14,530 nucleotides of DNA from Patescibacteria group bacterium. GTDB taxonomy: Bacteria > Patescibacteriota > Microgenomatia > UBA10105. Position 1 is the stretch's first letter. Every line of letters starts with the position of its first letter. The notes beneath the pieces were generated by a model, which saw only the letters and a program-made list of their open reading frames with translations, had not been told where the DNA came from and did no database searches. Location of the stretch: assembly GCA_003524845.1 (NCBI GenBank), contig DQGR01000099.1, forward strand, positions 1,052 to 15,581, given 5' to 3'. Shown here piece by piece: positions 1 to 7,350 of this stretch. Both the position numbers and the translations under genes were made by a program.

Positions 1-269
1 TACCGCTTATTGAAGCGCTCCGTTCAGGTACACCGGTTATTACCGGAAACAGTTCCTCAATGCCGGAAATTGTGGGAGATGCGGGACTGACGATCAATGT
101 GTCGAGTTCTGAACATATCGCACTGGCACTCACTCAAGTTGCCGAAAATGAACAACTGAGGCAGCAGCTCATTAAAAAAGGATTTGCGCGAGCCAAGGAT
201 TTTAGCTGGCGTACCTTTGCCCGGGGAGTGTTAGATGTAATCAATAAATACAGTTTTTCGAAAACTTAA
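1..269 (+). CDS. Glycosyltransferase family 4 (group 1), C-terminal end only
   Basis: The 5' part lies outside the window; the reading frame is open from base 3. The visible 88 residues read PLIEALRSGTPVI, then SSMPEIVGDAG, then a helical tail. This is the donor-nucleotide-sugar binding signature of GT-B fold, GT4-type enzymes: the conserved Glu of the EALxxGxPVI motif and the PE(I/V)xGDAG loop. Such enzymes transfer a sugar from a nucleotide-sugar to a glycan or lipid acceptor at the cytoplasmic face of the membrane. The acceptor cannot be told from this fragment. It ends 3 bp before the stop of the convergent hexokinase-like gene. The glycan genes at 5429-7350 fit an envelope polysaccharide role, but that link is inferred. 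Confidence 0.88.
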   Translation, partial: PLIEALRSGTPVITGNSSSMPEIVGDAGLTINVSSSEHIALALTQVAENEQLRQQLIKKGFARAKDFSWRTFARGVLDVINKYSFSKT

Positions 270-272
270 TTT

Positions 273-1316
273 TTACGCTACCAATTTTGCCGCACCGAGA
301 ATGCCGCTATTTTCAATCTCAACAAAGTTAACTTGATATTCTGGAATCAGTTGAGCCACGTGTTTTGTAACTGTTTCACGATGTTTCCACCCTTTCCAGA
401 ACAAACTTCCTTCCATGACAAAGGTTATGTTATTTTTATAGAATTTTGTAATGCCGGCAATCTGGCAGGAAACGAGCATTGCCGAACGGTTAAACAACCG
501 TTGTGCAATGCCTGCGTAGTTACTTTTTCCCTCAGCAATTTTATGCAACTCTTCGGTGGAATTGATCTTCAGTCCCGTCAGCAAATTGAAATGTTGAAAA
601 AGATATGCACCGGAGATTTCTTTTTCAAACAATGCGGCTCCCGGTTTTTTAGATGCCAGGTCTATCCATTTTCCGGTTTCACTGACAGTAAACTTATTAA
701 AGTTTGCAGCTTCCAGGTTAACCAGCGTGTGTTCGTCTAGGAATATTGCAAAGTTAAGTCCGGTACCTACAATGCCTGCGGCTAAGCCTTGCCAATGTGT
801 CTGCGTTAGTCCGGACAGCAGCAGGCAAATTGTATCATTGGCACAAGAAATTTTGACTTTACGATTATTCTTTTTTTTCATAAAAACTTCGATTGTTTCA
901 CCGACAGTTTTACCGACCAGGCCGGCAAAGGTGTGTTCTTTGGTGCCGGCGACTAAAAGTCCATCCAATCGACCATCCCGAGTAGTCGGGTTAAGCGGGA
1001 ACGCAAAGTTAAGCCCTAGCACTTTTACATTTGGGTGTAATTGTGAATTTAAAAAATCTAAAAAAATTGCGGCAGTGTTAAAACCCGGTTGTTTTAATTT
1101 TGTTTGTTGCACAATAATAAAATTATCTGAAGTTTTTCGTAACAGCGTATTCTTACACATCGTGCCACCAATAGTGAGCACTTGGAAAAGTTCGTTGGGT
1201 TGAACAGTAGGGGAGCTGGAAATTTGGTGTCTTATGAAACGTAAGCTATCCGGTTTACCTGCCTTGCCTAGACGCAGTTCTTTTAAAAAACTGGAAGTGA
1301 CAATGTCCAAGTTCAT
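273..1316 (-). CDS. Hexokinase-family (eukaryotic-type fold) sugar kinase homologue
   Basis: 347 residues, ASKHA fold, closest to the eukaryotic-type hexokinase family rather than bacterial ROK glucokinases. Visible motifs in family order: phosphate-1-like loop LTIGGT at 47-52; FPLNPTTRDG near 106-115 (sugar-side loop); NDT at 160-162, where D161 is the expected catalytic base; GTGLN at 184-188 (adenosine/phosphate-2 loop); NLE at 200-202 and PGAALFEKEISG at 225-236, giving the two sugar-contacting glutamates E202 and E231; and EGS at 302-304. Expected reaction is ATP-dependent phosphorylation of a hexose in the cytoplasm; substrate unknown. Odd: the usual Asp of the LDxGGT phosphate-1 motif is Thr48, and the protein is shorter than the roughly 450-residue family norm. 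Its ATG overlaps the stop of the upstream phosphatase gene (ATGA), so translation is probably coupled. Confidence 0.82.
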   Translation of the reverse strand: MNLDIVTSSFLKELRLGKAGKPDSLRFIRHQISSSPTVQPNELFQVLTIGGTMCKNTLLRKTSDNFIIVQQTKLKQPGFNTAAIFLDFLNSQLHPNVKVLGLNFAFPLNPTTRDGRLDGLLVAGTKEHTFAGLVGKTVGETIEVFMKKKNNRKVKISCANDTICLLLSGLTQTHWQGLAAGIVGTGLNFAIFLDEHTLVNLEAANFNKFTVSETGKWIDLASKKPGAALFEKEISGAYLFQHFNLLTGLKINSTEELHKIAEGKSNYAGIAQRLFNRSAMLVSCQIAGITKFYKNNITFVMEGSLFWKGWKHRETVTKHVAQLIPEYQVNFVEIENSGILGAAKLVA

Positions 1317-2092
1317 GATTGCTCTATTATCGATAATAACTCAGGCTTTAAAGCCGCAGTACACACAACAACCGGACTTACCCCATCCCACGGGGTTCCG
1401 TCGTGGTTTAAGATTAATCCTCCGGCCTCCGTAATTGCAAGCCCGATAGGTTCAATATCCCAGATTTTCGGTCGATCGTACACATACGCATCAATCTTCC
1501 CTTCGGCAATCAGTCCGAGCGCTTGAATGGCGCAGCCAAAACTGCGCAGTGTCCTTACCCGAGCATGGAGTGGATTTATATAATTGGCAAGCACAGAATT
1601 TTCACGGTCAGGATCAAAAGCTACAATTGCTTCCTGAAGTGTCGATGTGGTGCTTACCTTAAGCGGTATATCATTTTTAAAACTTCCTTTACCTTTTTGA
1701 GCCACGTACATAGTAGCTGCTACTGGTTTATATACAAGGCTGAATATTGTTTGTCTGTTTTCTTGGTAACTTAGTGCGACGCCAAACTCTTCGATGCCTC
1801 GAGAGTAATTAATGGTTCCATCAAGCGGATCGATGATAAAACGGTTTTGTGCTCGTGCTGCGTAAGCTTCGTCTACATTTTCTTCACTCAGTATCGGAAT
1901 TCCCGGGTACAGATTTGACAGCTGTTCCTTGATAAAGCTATCAGCCGCAATATCTGCTTCATGCAAAATGTCTCGGGACTTCTTTGATCGCAAAATTTTT
2001 CCTGTCGTAAAATGCCGCCGAAGTATTTCTCCGGTTTTCAGGACAATTGGTTGTAACGATTCCTTATCAATCTTTGGTCGCATAGCGATCAC
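1313..2092 (-). CDS. Inositol-monophosphatase-family phosphatase (IMPase/FBPase-like)
   Basis: 259 residues, full length for the family. Metal-site motifs are intact: E70-E71 in ILSEEN, IDPLDGT with D88 and D91, and WD (W211-D212) followed by EPIG and EAGG, matching the WDxAAG C-terminal motif with substitutions. The upstream Lys/Asp stretch (KKSRDILHEADIAAD, 37-51) also fits. Family members hydrolyse phosphate from inositol-1-phosphate, fructose-1,6-bisphosphate, histidinol-phosphate or PAP using Mg2+; the sequence does not decide which. It is the middle gene of a coupled operon: its start overlaps the end of the HAD/kinase gene by 26 bp, and its stop overlaps the hexokinase start by 4 bp. 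A second in-frame ATG (residue 4) is an equally plausible start. Pairing with a sugar kinase suggests a sugar-phosphate or inositol-phosphate substrate (inference). Confidence 0.9.
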   Translation of the reverse strand: MIAMRPKIDKESLQPIVLKTGEILRRHFTTGKILRSKKSRDILHEADIAADSFIKEQLSNLYPGIPILSEENVDEAYAARAQNRFIIDPLDGTINYSRGIEEFGVALSYQENRQTIFSLVYKPVAATMYVAQKGKGSFKNDIPLKVSTTSTLQEAIVAFDPDRENSVLANYINPLHARVRTLRSFGCAIQALGLIAEGKIDAYVYDRPKIWDIEPIGLAITEAGGLILNHDGTPWDGVSPVVVCTAALKPELLSIIEQS

Positions 2093-4010
2093 TTACTTCT
2101 AAAATACACCGGAGGGCTACGGTTTCGCCAGGGCCAGCCACCCAATCAGTATGAGATAAATGGGTGAGCCTGCGTATCACCGTCAAAAAGTGCAACTTAG
2201 TCGGGATTTTTTCCAGCTGTGCTCTTATTTTATCTGCGGTAGCGGCGTCAAAACTTTTCCGCACAATTTGTAAAGCCTGGTTTGTAACTGACTCAATACC
2301 GGCATCAGTTTCCAATATACGTTCAGTCAACAAAAATGCCATTTCCCTCAAGGCGTAGATAGGATGAGAACCGGGTTGAGAAAGCATGTTAATATACTGT
2401 TCAATATCTGCCTGTGCTGTTTGAGCGGATAGTCCTCCCCGTAAATACCGGGCCAGTATTTTTGAAGAATGTGGTTCCATCGCCTCATTAATATCTGAAA
2501 CAGTAGCTTCATCCATTTTGTCTTCTGCAACCCATTCTGCAAGCTTTTCCCTGATTACCTGCTGATAAAAACTCCGATTTTCTGGATCCAGCTGGCCAAT
2601 TTCCTGATAAAATCTATACCCGATGGCCGCGGGCGTAAGATGAGTCTTATATAAAAAATCCTGGATTTGCAGTTCTGAAATAATCGGCCACTCAGTATAA
2701 ATTCTTCCTGTTTCCGAGTCAGCCATAATAACGGGAGCAGGGTCAATATGGGTAATGCCGCCATCTGGATGATGGACAAAATTTGCGGGTTTGACATCGG
2801 CGCCAATCCCGTCATCCACAAGGACAGGGTAGGAAGCTTCCAAAATTGCATTAACAATGTTTCGCTTATCTCCGTAGTTTGCATTTAGGAGATCATCCTG
2901 TAAATTATCTCCGAGCTGTTCAACAATTTCGACTACAAAAAACTGACCCGATTCTTCCCCGAGTAAAAAAGTTCGATCCTGTGGAACGGGAAAGCCAGTC
3001 GCATAAAGTCTGTCATGGTATGTCTGCATCAGGTTTTTAAGCTCGATAGCTCCCCGGTAGCCTCCCATGGTTTGCCATTCCGGTGTTTGCGGGCGATGTT
3101 TGTCATGTCGGGCAAATACTTTTGCCAGCCTGCCGTCACGCAACATATATATATCTGCCTGGTGCCCTGAGAAATCAAATTCAGCTTCGGAAGGAACCCA
3201 GTTAATCAAACCTTTGGGGAAAATATGATCATGGTCAATGACACTAATTCCGTTTAACTGGTGGAAACGCGGCCGCGGGTTAAGAGTAAATTCAGTTCCA
3301 TTCAGTAGCGTGTCGGTAAGGGCTTGCAAACGTGAAGCCCGGGAGTTATCCGGATTAATGAGTGTTCCATCTAAATCAATGATATGGGTAATGGTTCCAT
3401 CCCCGCTTCTCTTTTGCACTAAGGCTGCATATTCAGCAATTGAGTGGACAACCTGAACATTTTCTAAAGCTTCATGTCGATGCTCCTGATCCATAAGCAC
3501 ATAGGTGATGGGTGTCGGTTCTGCAGAAAGAATATTTTGAGCGGTAGTTAAGTTGTCAATTTTATCATCCAGTATGAATACGGATTCAGACTGTCGCCTT
3601 TGTGAGTATTCGATTATTGAAGGCAAAAGCTGAGATTTCTCTTCACCAGCATAGAGGATAAAATTACCAGGATCACGCTGATTTCTTAACGTCGTTTCCC
3701 AACCCAGATTTCTTACTTTGGCCACCTGGGCTTTAGGATCTCCCTGCGTCCAAATACAAATAGTATCTCCTGCCTGCTTAAAATTAAATAGTTGTGCCTC
3801 AACCTGTGGATACGGTTCTACGGAAACACCGTTAACCAGAGCATCGTAAACAGCCTGCACATGATCGCTTTCCAGGTGCATTGCAATTTGTTGAGCATCA
3901 ACCATTAATTTGTGAGTCGAGTGACTCGTTGCTGGTAGATTTTCACTGTGATATCCAGCTGCGAATGCCCTGGTAATATTTTCCTGAGTAAATCCATTTT
4001 CGACTATCAT
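2067..4010 (-). CDS. HAD-like phosphatase domain with displaced motif I, fused to kinase-like domain and helical tail
   Basis: 647 residues, start fixed by an in-frame TAA just upstream of the ATG. Residues 1-200 look like a HAD Rossmann domain: a helical region, CIWTQGD with T88 (motif II), K125 (motif III) and FILDD with D148-D149 (motif IV). No motif I precedes them. Instead IIDLDGT (D212, D214) occurs after motif IV, so the HAD domain appears circularly permuted. Residues 285-430 resemble a protein-kinase/aminoglycoside-phosphotransferase fold: LAKVF (K297), a hinge-like VVEIVEQLG (359-367), ADVKPAN (D405, K407, N410, as in HRDxKPxN) and HID (D423, in the DFG position). Residues 440-647 are mostly helical and unassigned. 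Predicted cytoplasmic. First gene of the operon with the phosphatase and hexokinase homologues, so a role in small-molecule phosphate metabolism or signalling is plausible but unproven. Confidence 0.75.
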   Translation of the reverse strand: MIVENGFTQENITRAFAAGYHSENLPATSHSTHKLMVDAQQIAMHLESDHVQAVYDALVNGVSVEPYPQVEAQLFNFKQAGDTICIWTQGDPKAQVAKVRNLGWETTLRNQRDPGNFILYAGEEKSQLLPSIIEYSQRRQSESVFILDDKIDNLTTAQNILSAEPTPITYVLMDQEHRHEALENVQVVHSIAEYAALVQKRSGDGTITHIIDLDGTLINPDNSRASRLQALTDTLLNGTEFTLNPRPRFHQLNGISVIDHDHIFPKGLINWVPSEAEFDFSGHQADIYMLRDGRLAKVFARHDKHRPQTPEWQTMGGYRGAIELKNLMQTYHDRLYATGFPVPQDRTFLLGEESGQFFVVEIVEQLGDNLQDDLLNANYGDKRNIVNAILEASYPVLVDDGIGADVKPANFVHHPDGGITHIDPAPVIMADSETGRIYTEWPIISELQIQDFLYKTHLTPAAIGYRFYQEIGQLDPENRSFYQQVIREKLAEWVAEDKMDEATVSDINEAMEPHSSKILARYLRGGLSAQTAQADIEQYINMLSQPGSHPIYALREMAFLLTERILETDAGIESVTNQALQIVRKSFDAATADKIRAQLEKIPTKLHFLTVIRRLTHLSHTDWVAGPGETVALRCILEVSDRYATKD

Positions 4011-4045
4011 GATTTATAATTCTGCAGTATGGGTGGTAATTATTC

Positions 4046-4084
4046 TTGACACGTGTAGCGTCTTAATTCTGACGTCTTTCTGAC
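4046..4084. promoter_or_regulatory. Divergent control region with direct repeats and palindrome (possible operator)
   Basis: Between the two divergent operons lie two exact copies of TTCTGAC at 4067-4073 and 4078-4084, an 11-bp period. A related TTCTTGAC lies at 4043-4050 and a perfect palindrome ACACGTGT at 4049-4056. OmpR/PhoB-type winged-helix proteins typically bind 6-7-bp direct repeats at 10-11-bp spacing, and the downstream gene encodes such a winged helix. Autoregulation and control of the divergent operon is therefore a reasonable inference. It rests on only two exact half-sites. Confidence 0.4.
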
Positions 4085-4096
4085 AAAGGGCTCATC

Positions 4097-4125
4097 TTGT
4101 GTCATGTTGCCCGGACGGGTACAAT
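4097..4125 (+). promoter_or_regulatory. Promoter of the regulator/glycan operon, apparently leaderless
   Basis: TTGTGT (4097-4102), a 17-bp spacer and TACAAT (4120-4125) resemble a sigma-70 promoter. The expected transcription start, about 7-8 bases past the -10 box, coincides with the ATG at 4133. The mRNA would then start at or within a base of its own start codon. This also argues for the ATG at 4133 over an upstream in-frame TTG at 4097. Confidence 0.5.
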
Positions 4126-4132
4126 TGGAGCC

Positions 4133-5425
4133 ATGAAACAGTCGAGTGAGGCCAGCTACCCGATCTCATTTCGCAAGCGCGAGGCAACTACGCTGGGAGA
4201 CCATCTCCGGCACCATAATTCGGTAGTGATTATAGGTATGAAGCGGGTGGGTATCAGCAATTTCCTGCGCTTTTTTCTTCACCACCAGGAAGTTCCAACG
4301 ACCTACATTCGAAACGGTGCCCAGCTCCTGACCGTTATCGTTGATTTAAATGATCTCGTGGAACGGGAAATCTATCCATTTTGGGTACTACTGCTTAAGC
4401 GAATTGTTGATACACTGGAACAGTCAAAAGTTCCCGGTGAGTTAAAAAAGGCTGGGCAACGGTTGTTCACTGAAAGCATCCAACTTAAAGATTTATTTTT
4501 TACCGTTGACTGTGTACAAAAACTACTCGGACAATTGATTGATCATGGATTTTACCCAACTGTTTTTCTTTTGCGTTTTGATCGGTTAAGTGAAGTAATA
4601 ACCCCTGAATTTTTCGGTAATTTACAACGGTTGAAAGATGCGGCCCAGCAGCGGCTGTCATTTATTTTTACCAGTTTCCGGCCCTTGTATGAACTTCGGC
4701 CTGATGTGTTTAGCAAATCTTCTTTATCAGTATTTTCACGCGATTTATACATGACTCCGGCACTGGCGACTGATATGACCACGATTCTCAACACACTGCA
4801 AAGCAGATACAATCTGAACCTGCCAAAGGCGGTGGTAGAAAACCTGGTGAGCTTAAGTGGTGGGCATGTCCAGTATCTCCACCTGGCGTTACTTGTGGCT
4901 AAAAAACTTAGGAAACAGCCAGAGACACGGGAAGAATTGCTTGAACTATTGCTCAAAGACGAAGAAATTGTTTTGCAGTCAGAAGAATTGTTTGCCAGTC
5001 TGACTAAAGTGGAGCAGGAAGTGATACTGAAGCATCACCGTGGATTGCCGTTTTCTCAGGAACTGCAGGAGAAAGGGCGCTATTTATGGGAAACCGGCAT
5101 GATAAGTTCCGGAAAGAAAGAAATTATTTTCAGTCCCTTATTTGAAAATTATCTGCATCGGATTGATACACCAGTCCATGGCGGCACGGAATTTACCAAA
5201 AAAGAACATTTGTTGTTTAGCTTTCTAAAAACTCACGAAGGAATTTTGTGCGAACGGGAGGATATCGTGTCCGCAGTCTGGCCGGAGACTGCTGAAATGG
5301 GTATTTCTGACTGGGCGATTGACCGGCTGGTAGCCCGAGTCAGAGGTAAACTGAAAGCGCAAAAAAGCAGCTACGGTATTACTACCGTAATTACCCGCGG
5401 TTACAAACTCGTACGCACCAGCTAA
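4133..5425 (+). CDS. Degenerate P-loop ATPase fused to OmpR/PhoB-type winged-helix DNA-binding domain
   Basis: 430 residues from the ATG at 4133. The N-terminal part (about 30-260) has AAA/STAND-like layout: a hydrophobic strand then GMKRVGIS (35-42) at the Walker A position, FLLRFD with D150 at the Walker B position, and a helical lid region. The Walker A lysine is replaced by Ile41, so ATP hydrolysis is doubtful. Residues 353-428 are a winged helix of the Trans_reg_C type: FTKKEHLLFSFL, then DIVSAVWP, then DRLVARVRGKL, ending in ITTVITRGYKLV, the wing hairpin that contacts the minor groove. No receiver domain is present. It is first in an operon with GT2 and O-antigen ligase genes (3-bp gap to the GT2 start), so it probably controls envelope glycan genes, possibly itself and the divergent operon. 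The winged-helix call is firm; the ATPase call is weaker. Confidence 0.82.
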   Translation: MKQSSEASYPISFRKREATTLGDHLRHHNSVVIIGMKRVGISNFLRFFLHHQEVPTTYIRNGAQLLTVIVDLNDLVEREIYPFWVLLLKRIVDTLEQSKVPGELKKAGQRLFTESIQLKDLFFTVDCVQKLLGQLIDHGFYPTVFLLRFDRLSEVITPEFFGNLQRLKDAAQQRLSFIFTSFRPLYELRPDVFSKSSLSVFSRDLYMTPALATDMTTILNTLQSRYNLNLPKAVVENLVSLSGGHVQYLHLALLVAKKLRKQPETREELLELLLKDEEIVLQSEELFASLTKVEQEVILKHHRGLPFSQELQEKGRYLWETGMISSGKKEIIFSPLFENYLHRIDTPVHGGTEFTKKEHLLFSFLKTHEGILCEREDIVSAVWPETAEMGISDWAIDRLVARVRGKLKAQKSSYGITTVITRGYKLVRTS

Positions 5426-5428
5426 TAT

Positions 5429-6202
5429 ATGAGTGTGTCATTACTAAGTATAGTCATTCTTACCTATAACGAAGTTGATACGATTACCGATTGTCTTGAA
5501 TCTATTAAAAACTGGAGTGACGACATTATTCTGATTGATCACTCAACCGACGAAACCGTCAAAATTGCCCGCAATCTAATTCCAAAATCAAAACTGCGAA
5601 TTGTTTCCGACGCAACGCAGAATGACTTCAGTCTTTTGCGTAATCGGGGGCTTGTGCTTGCCCGCCGTGAGTGGGTTCTGTTTCTGGATGCAGATGAACG
5701 GGTAAGCAATGAATTGCGTCAGGAAATTGACCAGGCAATCACTTTAACTTCTTACGCTGGTTATTATCTGGCACGCCGGGATTTTTTCCTGGGTAAACAG
5801 TTGATGCACGGCGAAACCGGAAATATTCATTTATTAAAACTAGGTAAAAAAAACGCGGGTAAGTGGGTGCGCCGAGTACATGAGGTTTGGCAGATTAACG
5901 ACCAGGTGGGAGAGCTAAATCATCCGCTTGAACATCGACCACACCCAACCGTTGCGGAATTTATTGCCCGGGTCAACCGCTGGACCACACTGGATGCTCA
6001 GGAATTTTACCGAGCCGGTAAACGGTCAGCCTGGTGGAAAATTATTCTCTATCCGAAGGCAAAATTTATTATAAATTATTTTATTAAACTGGGACTACTG
6101 GATGGAATGCCGGGACTTATCATGGCTTTGGTCATGAGTTTTCATTCATTTCTGACTCGCGCCAAATTGTACCTCCTGCAAACCAACAAACAAGCGGTAT
6201 GA
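5429..6202 (+). CDS. GT2-family glycosyltransferase (WaaE/KdtX-like)
   Basis: 257 residues, GT-A fold. It opens with LSIVILTYNEVDTITDCLESI, the family nucleotide-binding strand. LRNRG lies at 70-74, and LDADE (D87-D89) is the DxD metal and nucleotide-sugar site. RRVHEVW at 148-154 matches the RxxHE motif of the WaaE/LgtF branch of lipopolysaccharide-core glucosyltransferases. Two hydrophobic stretches near 205-222 and 226-245 suggest membrane association at the C-terminus, as is usual in this branch. Probable role: adding a hexose from a nucleotide-sugar to a lipid-linked glycan at the inner membrane face; donor and acceptor unknown. Its stop overlaps the ATG of the O-antigen ligase gene (ATGA at 6199-6202), so the two are translationally coupled. 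No Shine-Dalgarno sequence is visible before its ATG. Confidence 0.88.
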   Translation: MSVSLLSIVILTYNEVDTITDCLESIKNWSDDIILIDHSTDETVKIARNLIPKSKLRIVSDATQNDFSLLRNRGLVLARREWVLFLDADERVSNELRQEIDQAITLTSYAGYYLARRDFFLGKQLMHGETGNIHLLKLGKKNAGKWVRRVHEVWQINDQVGELNHPLEHRPHPTVAEFIARVNRWTTLDAQEFYRAGKRSAWWKIILYPKAKFIINYFIKLGLLDGMPGLIMALVMSFHSFLTRAKLYLLQTNKQAV

Positions 6203-7350
6203 GTTTTCTTTTCAATTATCTTCTCCTGGGGCTCATTGGTGGGGTGGTGAGTTCATTAACTTTTGGTCCAGTTCGCGTGTCCCTGCTCGATGTTGCCACG
6301 GCTACATTACTTATTGGTTGGGTTATTGCCAAAGGGAAAAAGATCGTACCTGCCGTTGACCCGTTGCTACGAGTAGCCGGACCATTTTTATTCGTGGCTC
6401 TGCTTTCTCTGGTGGTTGCCGGTTTCAGGTTATCGATTACAGAATTACTTACGGCCGCGTTATATTTAGTGCGTTTTGCCGTATTTCTTGTGCTTTTAGT
6501 AATTGTAAGTACAACTGTGGAACTGAAAAAATCTGTCCGATTCGGGTTACTGATCAGCGGAATGGTGATAGCGCTTCTAGGGTTCTTGCAGTATTTCCTC
6601 TACCCAAATTTACGCAATCTTTCCTATCTGGGTTGGGATCCGCATGAATTCCGGCTGTTTTCCTCATTTTTCGACCCTAACTTTACCGGAATTTTATTGG
6701 TGCTCACCATTATTCTGGTTTTTATTACCCGGATTCACCACCGTAAAATAGTAAATTTGGTGTGGGTTGGCGTTTTAATACTCTTACTCATTGCATTATT
6801 ACTTACCTATTCGCGGGGAAGTTATGTGGCTTTAGTAGTTGTAGGAGCAGTTTTTGCATTAAAAGAGCGACAGTTTAAGTGGTTGTTGATTGGTGGTAGT
6901 GTGTTTTTATTGACATTGGTTCTGTTGCCGCGTCCCGGTGGTGAAGGAGTGCGGTTACTGCGTACTATGTCAATTAGTTCAAGAATTGATAACTCAGTTG
7001 AAGCCATTCGGCTTTGGCGAACCTCGCCGTTAATAGGTGTTGGATTTAATACTATTCGCTATGTTCGCAGTGCACCGCCTGAGAATTTAATCCAGATAGA
7101 AAACGCGCACTCGGCAGCAGGATTTCATAATAGCTATTTATTTCTACTCGTAACAGTGGGAATTATTGGGTTTGTATGCTTTTTCTGGATGGGTAAAAAA
7201 CTCTGGGAACTGGTTGAAGTGCGACATCGGCAACTACTTGGGTTAACCGTACTTGCGATCGGCATCCACAGTTTATTTGATAATAGTTTATTTTACCCGC
7301 CAGTCCTGGTTTGGCTTTCAGTGCTGTGGGGAGGTAGTATCAGGGATTAA
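6199..7350 (+). CDS. O-antigen ligase/polymerase family membrane protein (Wzy_C-like)
   Basis: 383 residues, strongly hydrophobic, about 10-12 transmembrane helices. The Wzy_C region is recognisable: TYSRGSY at 203-209 with R206 at a helix end, a periplasmic-type loop containing ISSRIDNSVEAIRLWRTSPLIGVGFN (interrupted pattern SR...P.IGVG), and FHNSYL with H310-N311 followed by GIIGF. These Arg and His residues are the conserved ones in WaaL ligases and Wzy polymerases. Such proteins join or polymerise undecaprenyl-linked glycans on the outer face of the cytoplasmic membrane. Ligase and polymerase cannot be told apart by sequence. Its 3' end overlaps by 11 bp with the convergent Ig-domain gene. 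Confidence 0.87.
   Translation: MSFLFNYLLLGLIGGVVSSLTFGPVRVSLLDVATATLLIGWVIAKGKKIVPAVDPLLRVAGPFLFVALLSLVVAGFRLSITELLTAALYLVRFAVFLVLLVIVSTTVELKKSVRFGLLISGMVIALLGFLQYFLYPNLRNLSYLGWDPHEFRLFSSFFDPNFTGILLVLTIILVFITRIHHRKIVNLVWVGVLILLLIALLLTYSRGSYVALVVVGAVFALKERQFKWLLIGGSVFLLTLVLLPRPGGEGVRLLRTMSISSRIDNSVEAIRLWRTSPLIGVGFNTIRYVRSAPPENLIQIENAHSAAGFHNSYLFLLVTVGIIGFVCFFWMGKKLWELVEVRHRQLLGLTVLAIGIHSLFDNSLFYPPVLVWLSVLWGGSIRD

Noticed and set aside
727..1203. 158-residue plus-strand frame
   Set aside because: Lies antisense inside the hexokinase-family gene; low-complexity shadow without family motifs. The same applies to the frame at 333-740.
2348..2884. Two minus-strand frames of 64 and 109 residues
   Set aside because: Out-of-frame overlaps of the 647-residue HAD/kinase gene, which has clear motifs in its own frame.
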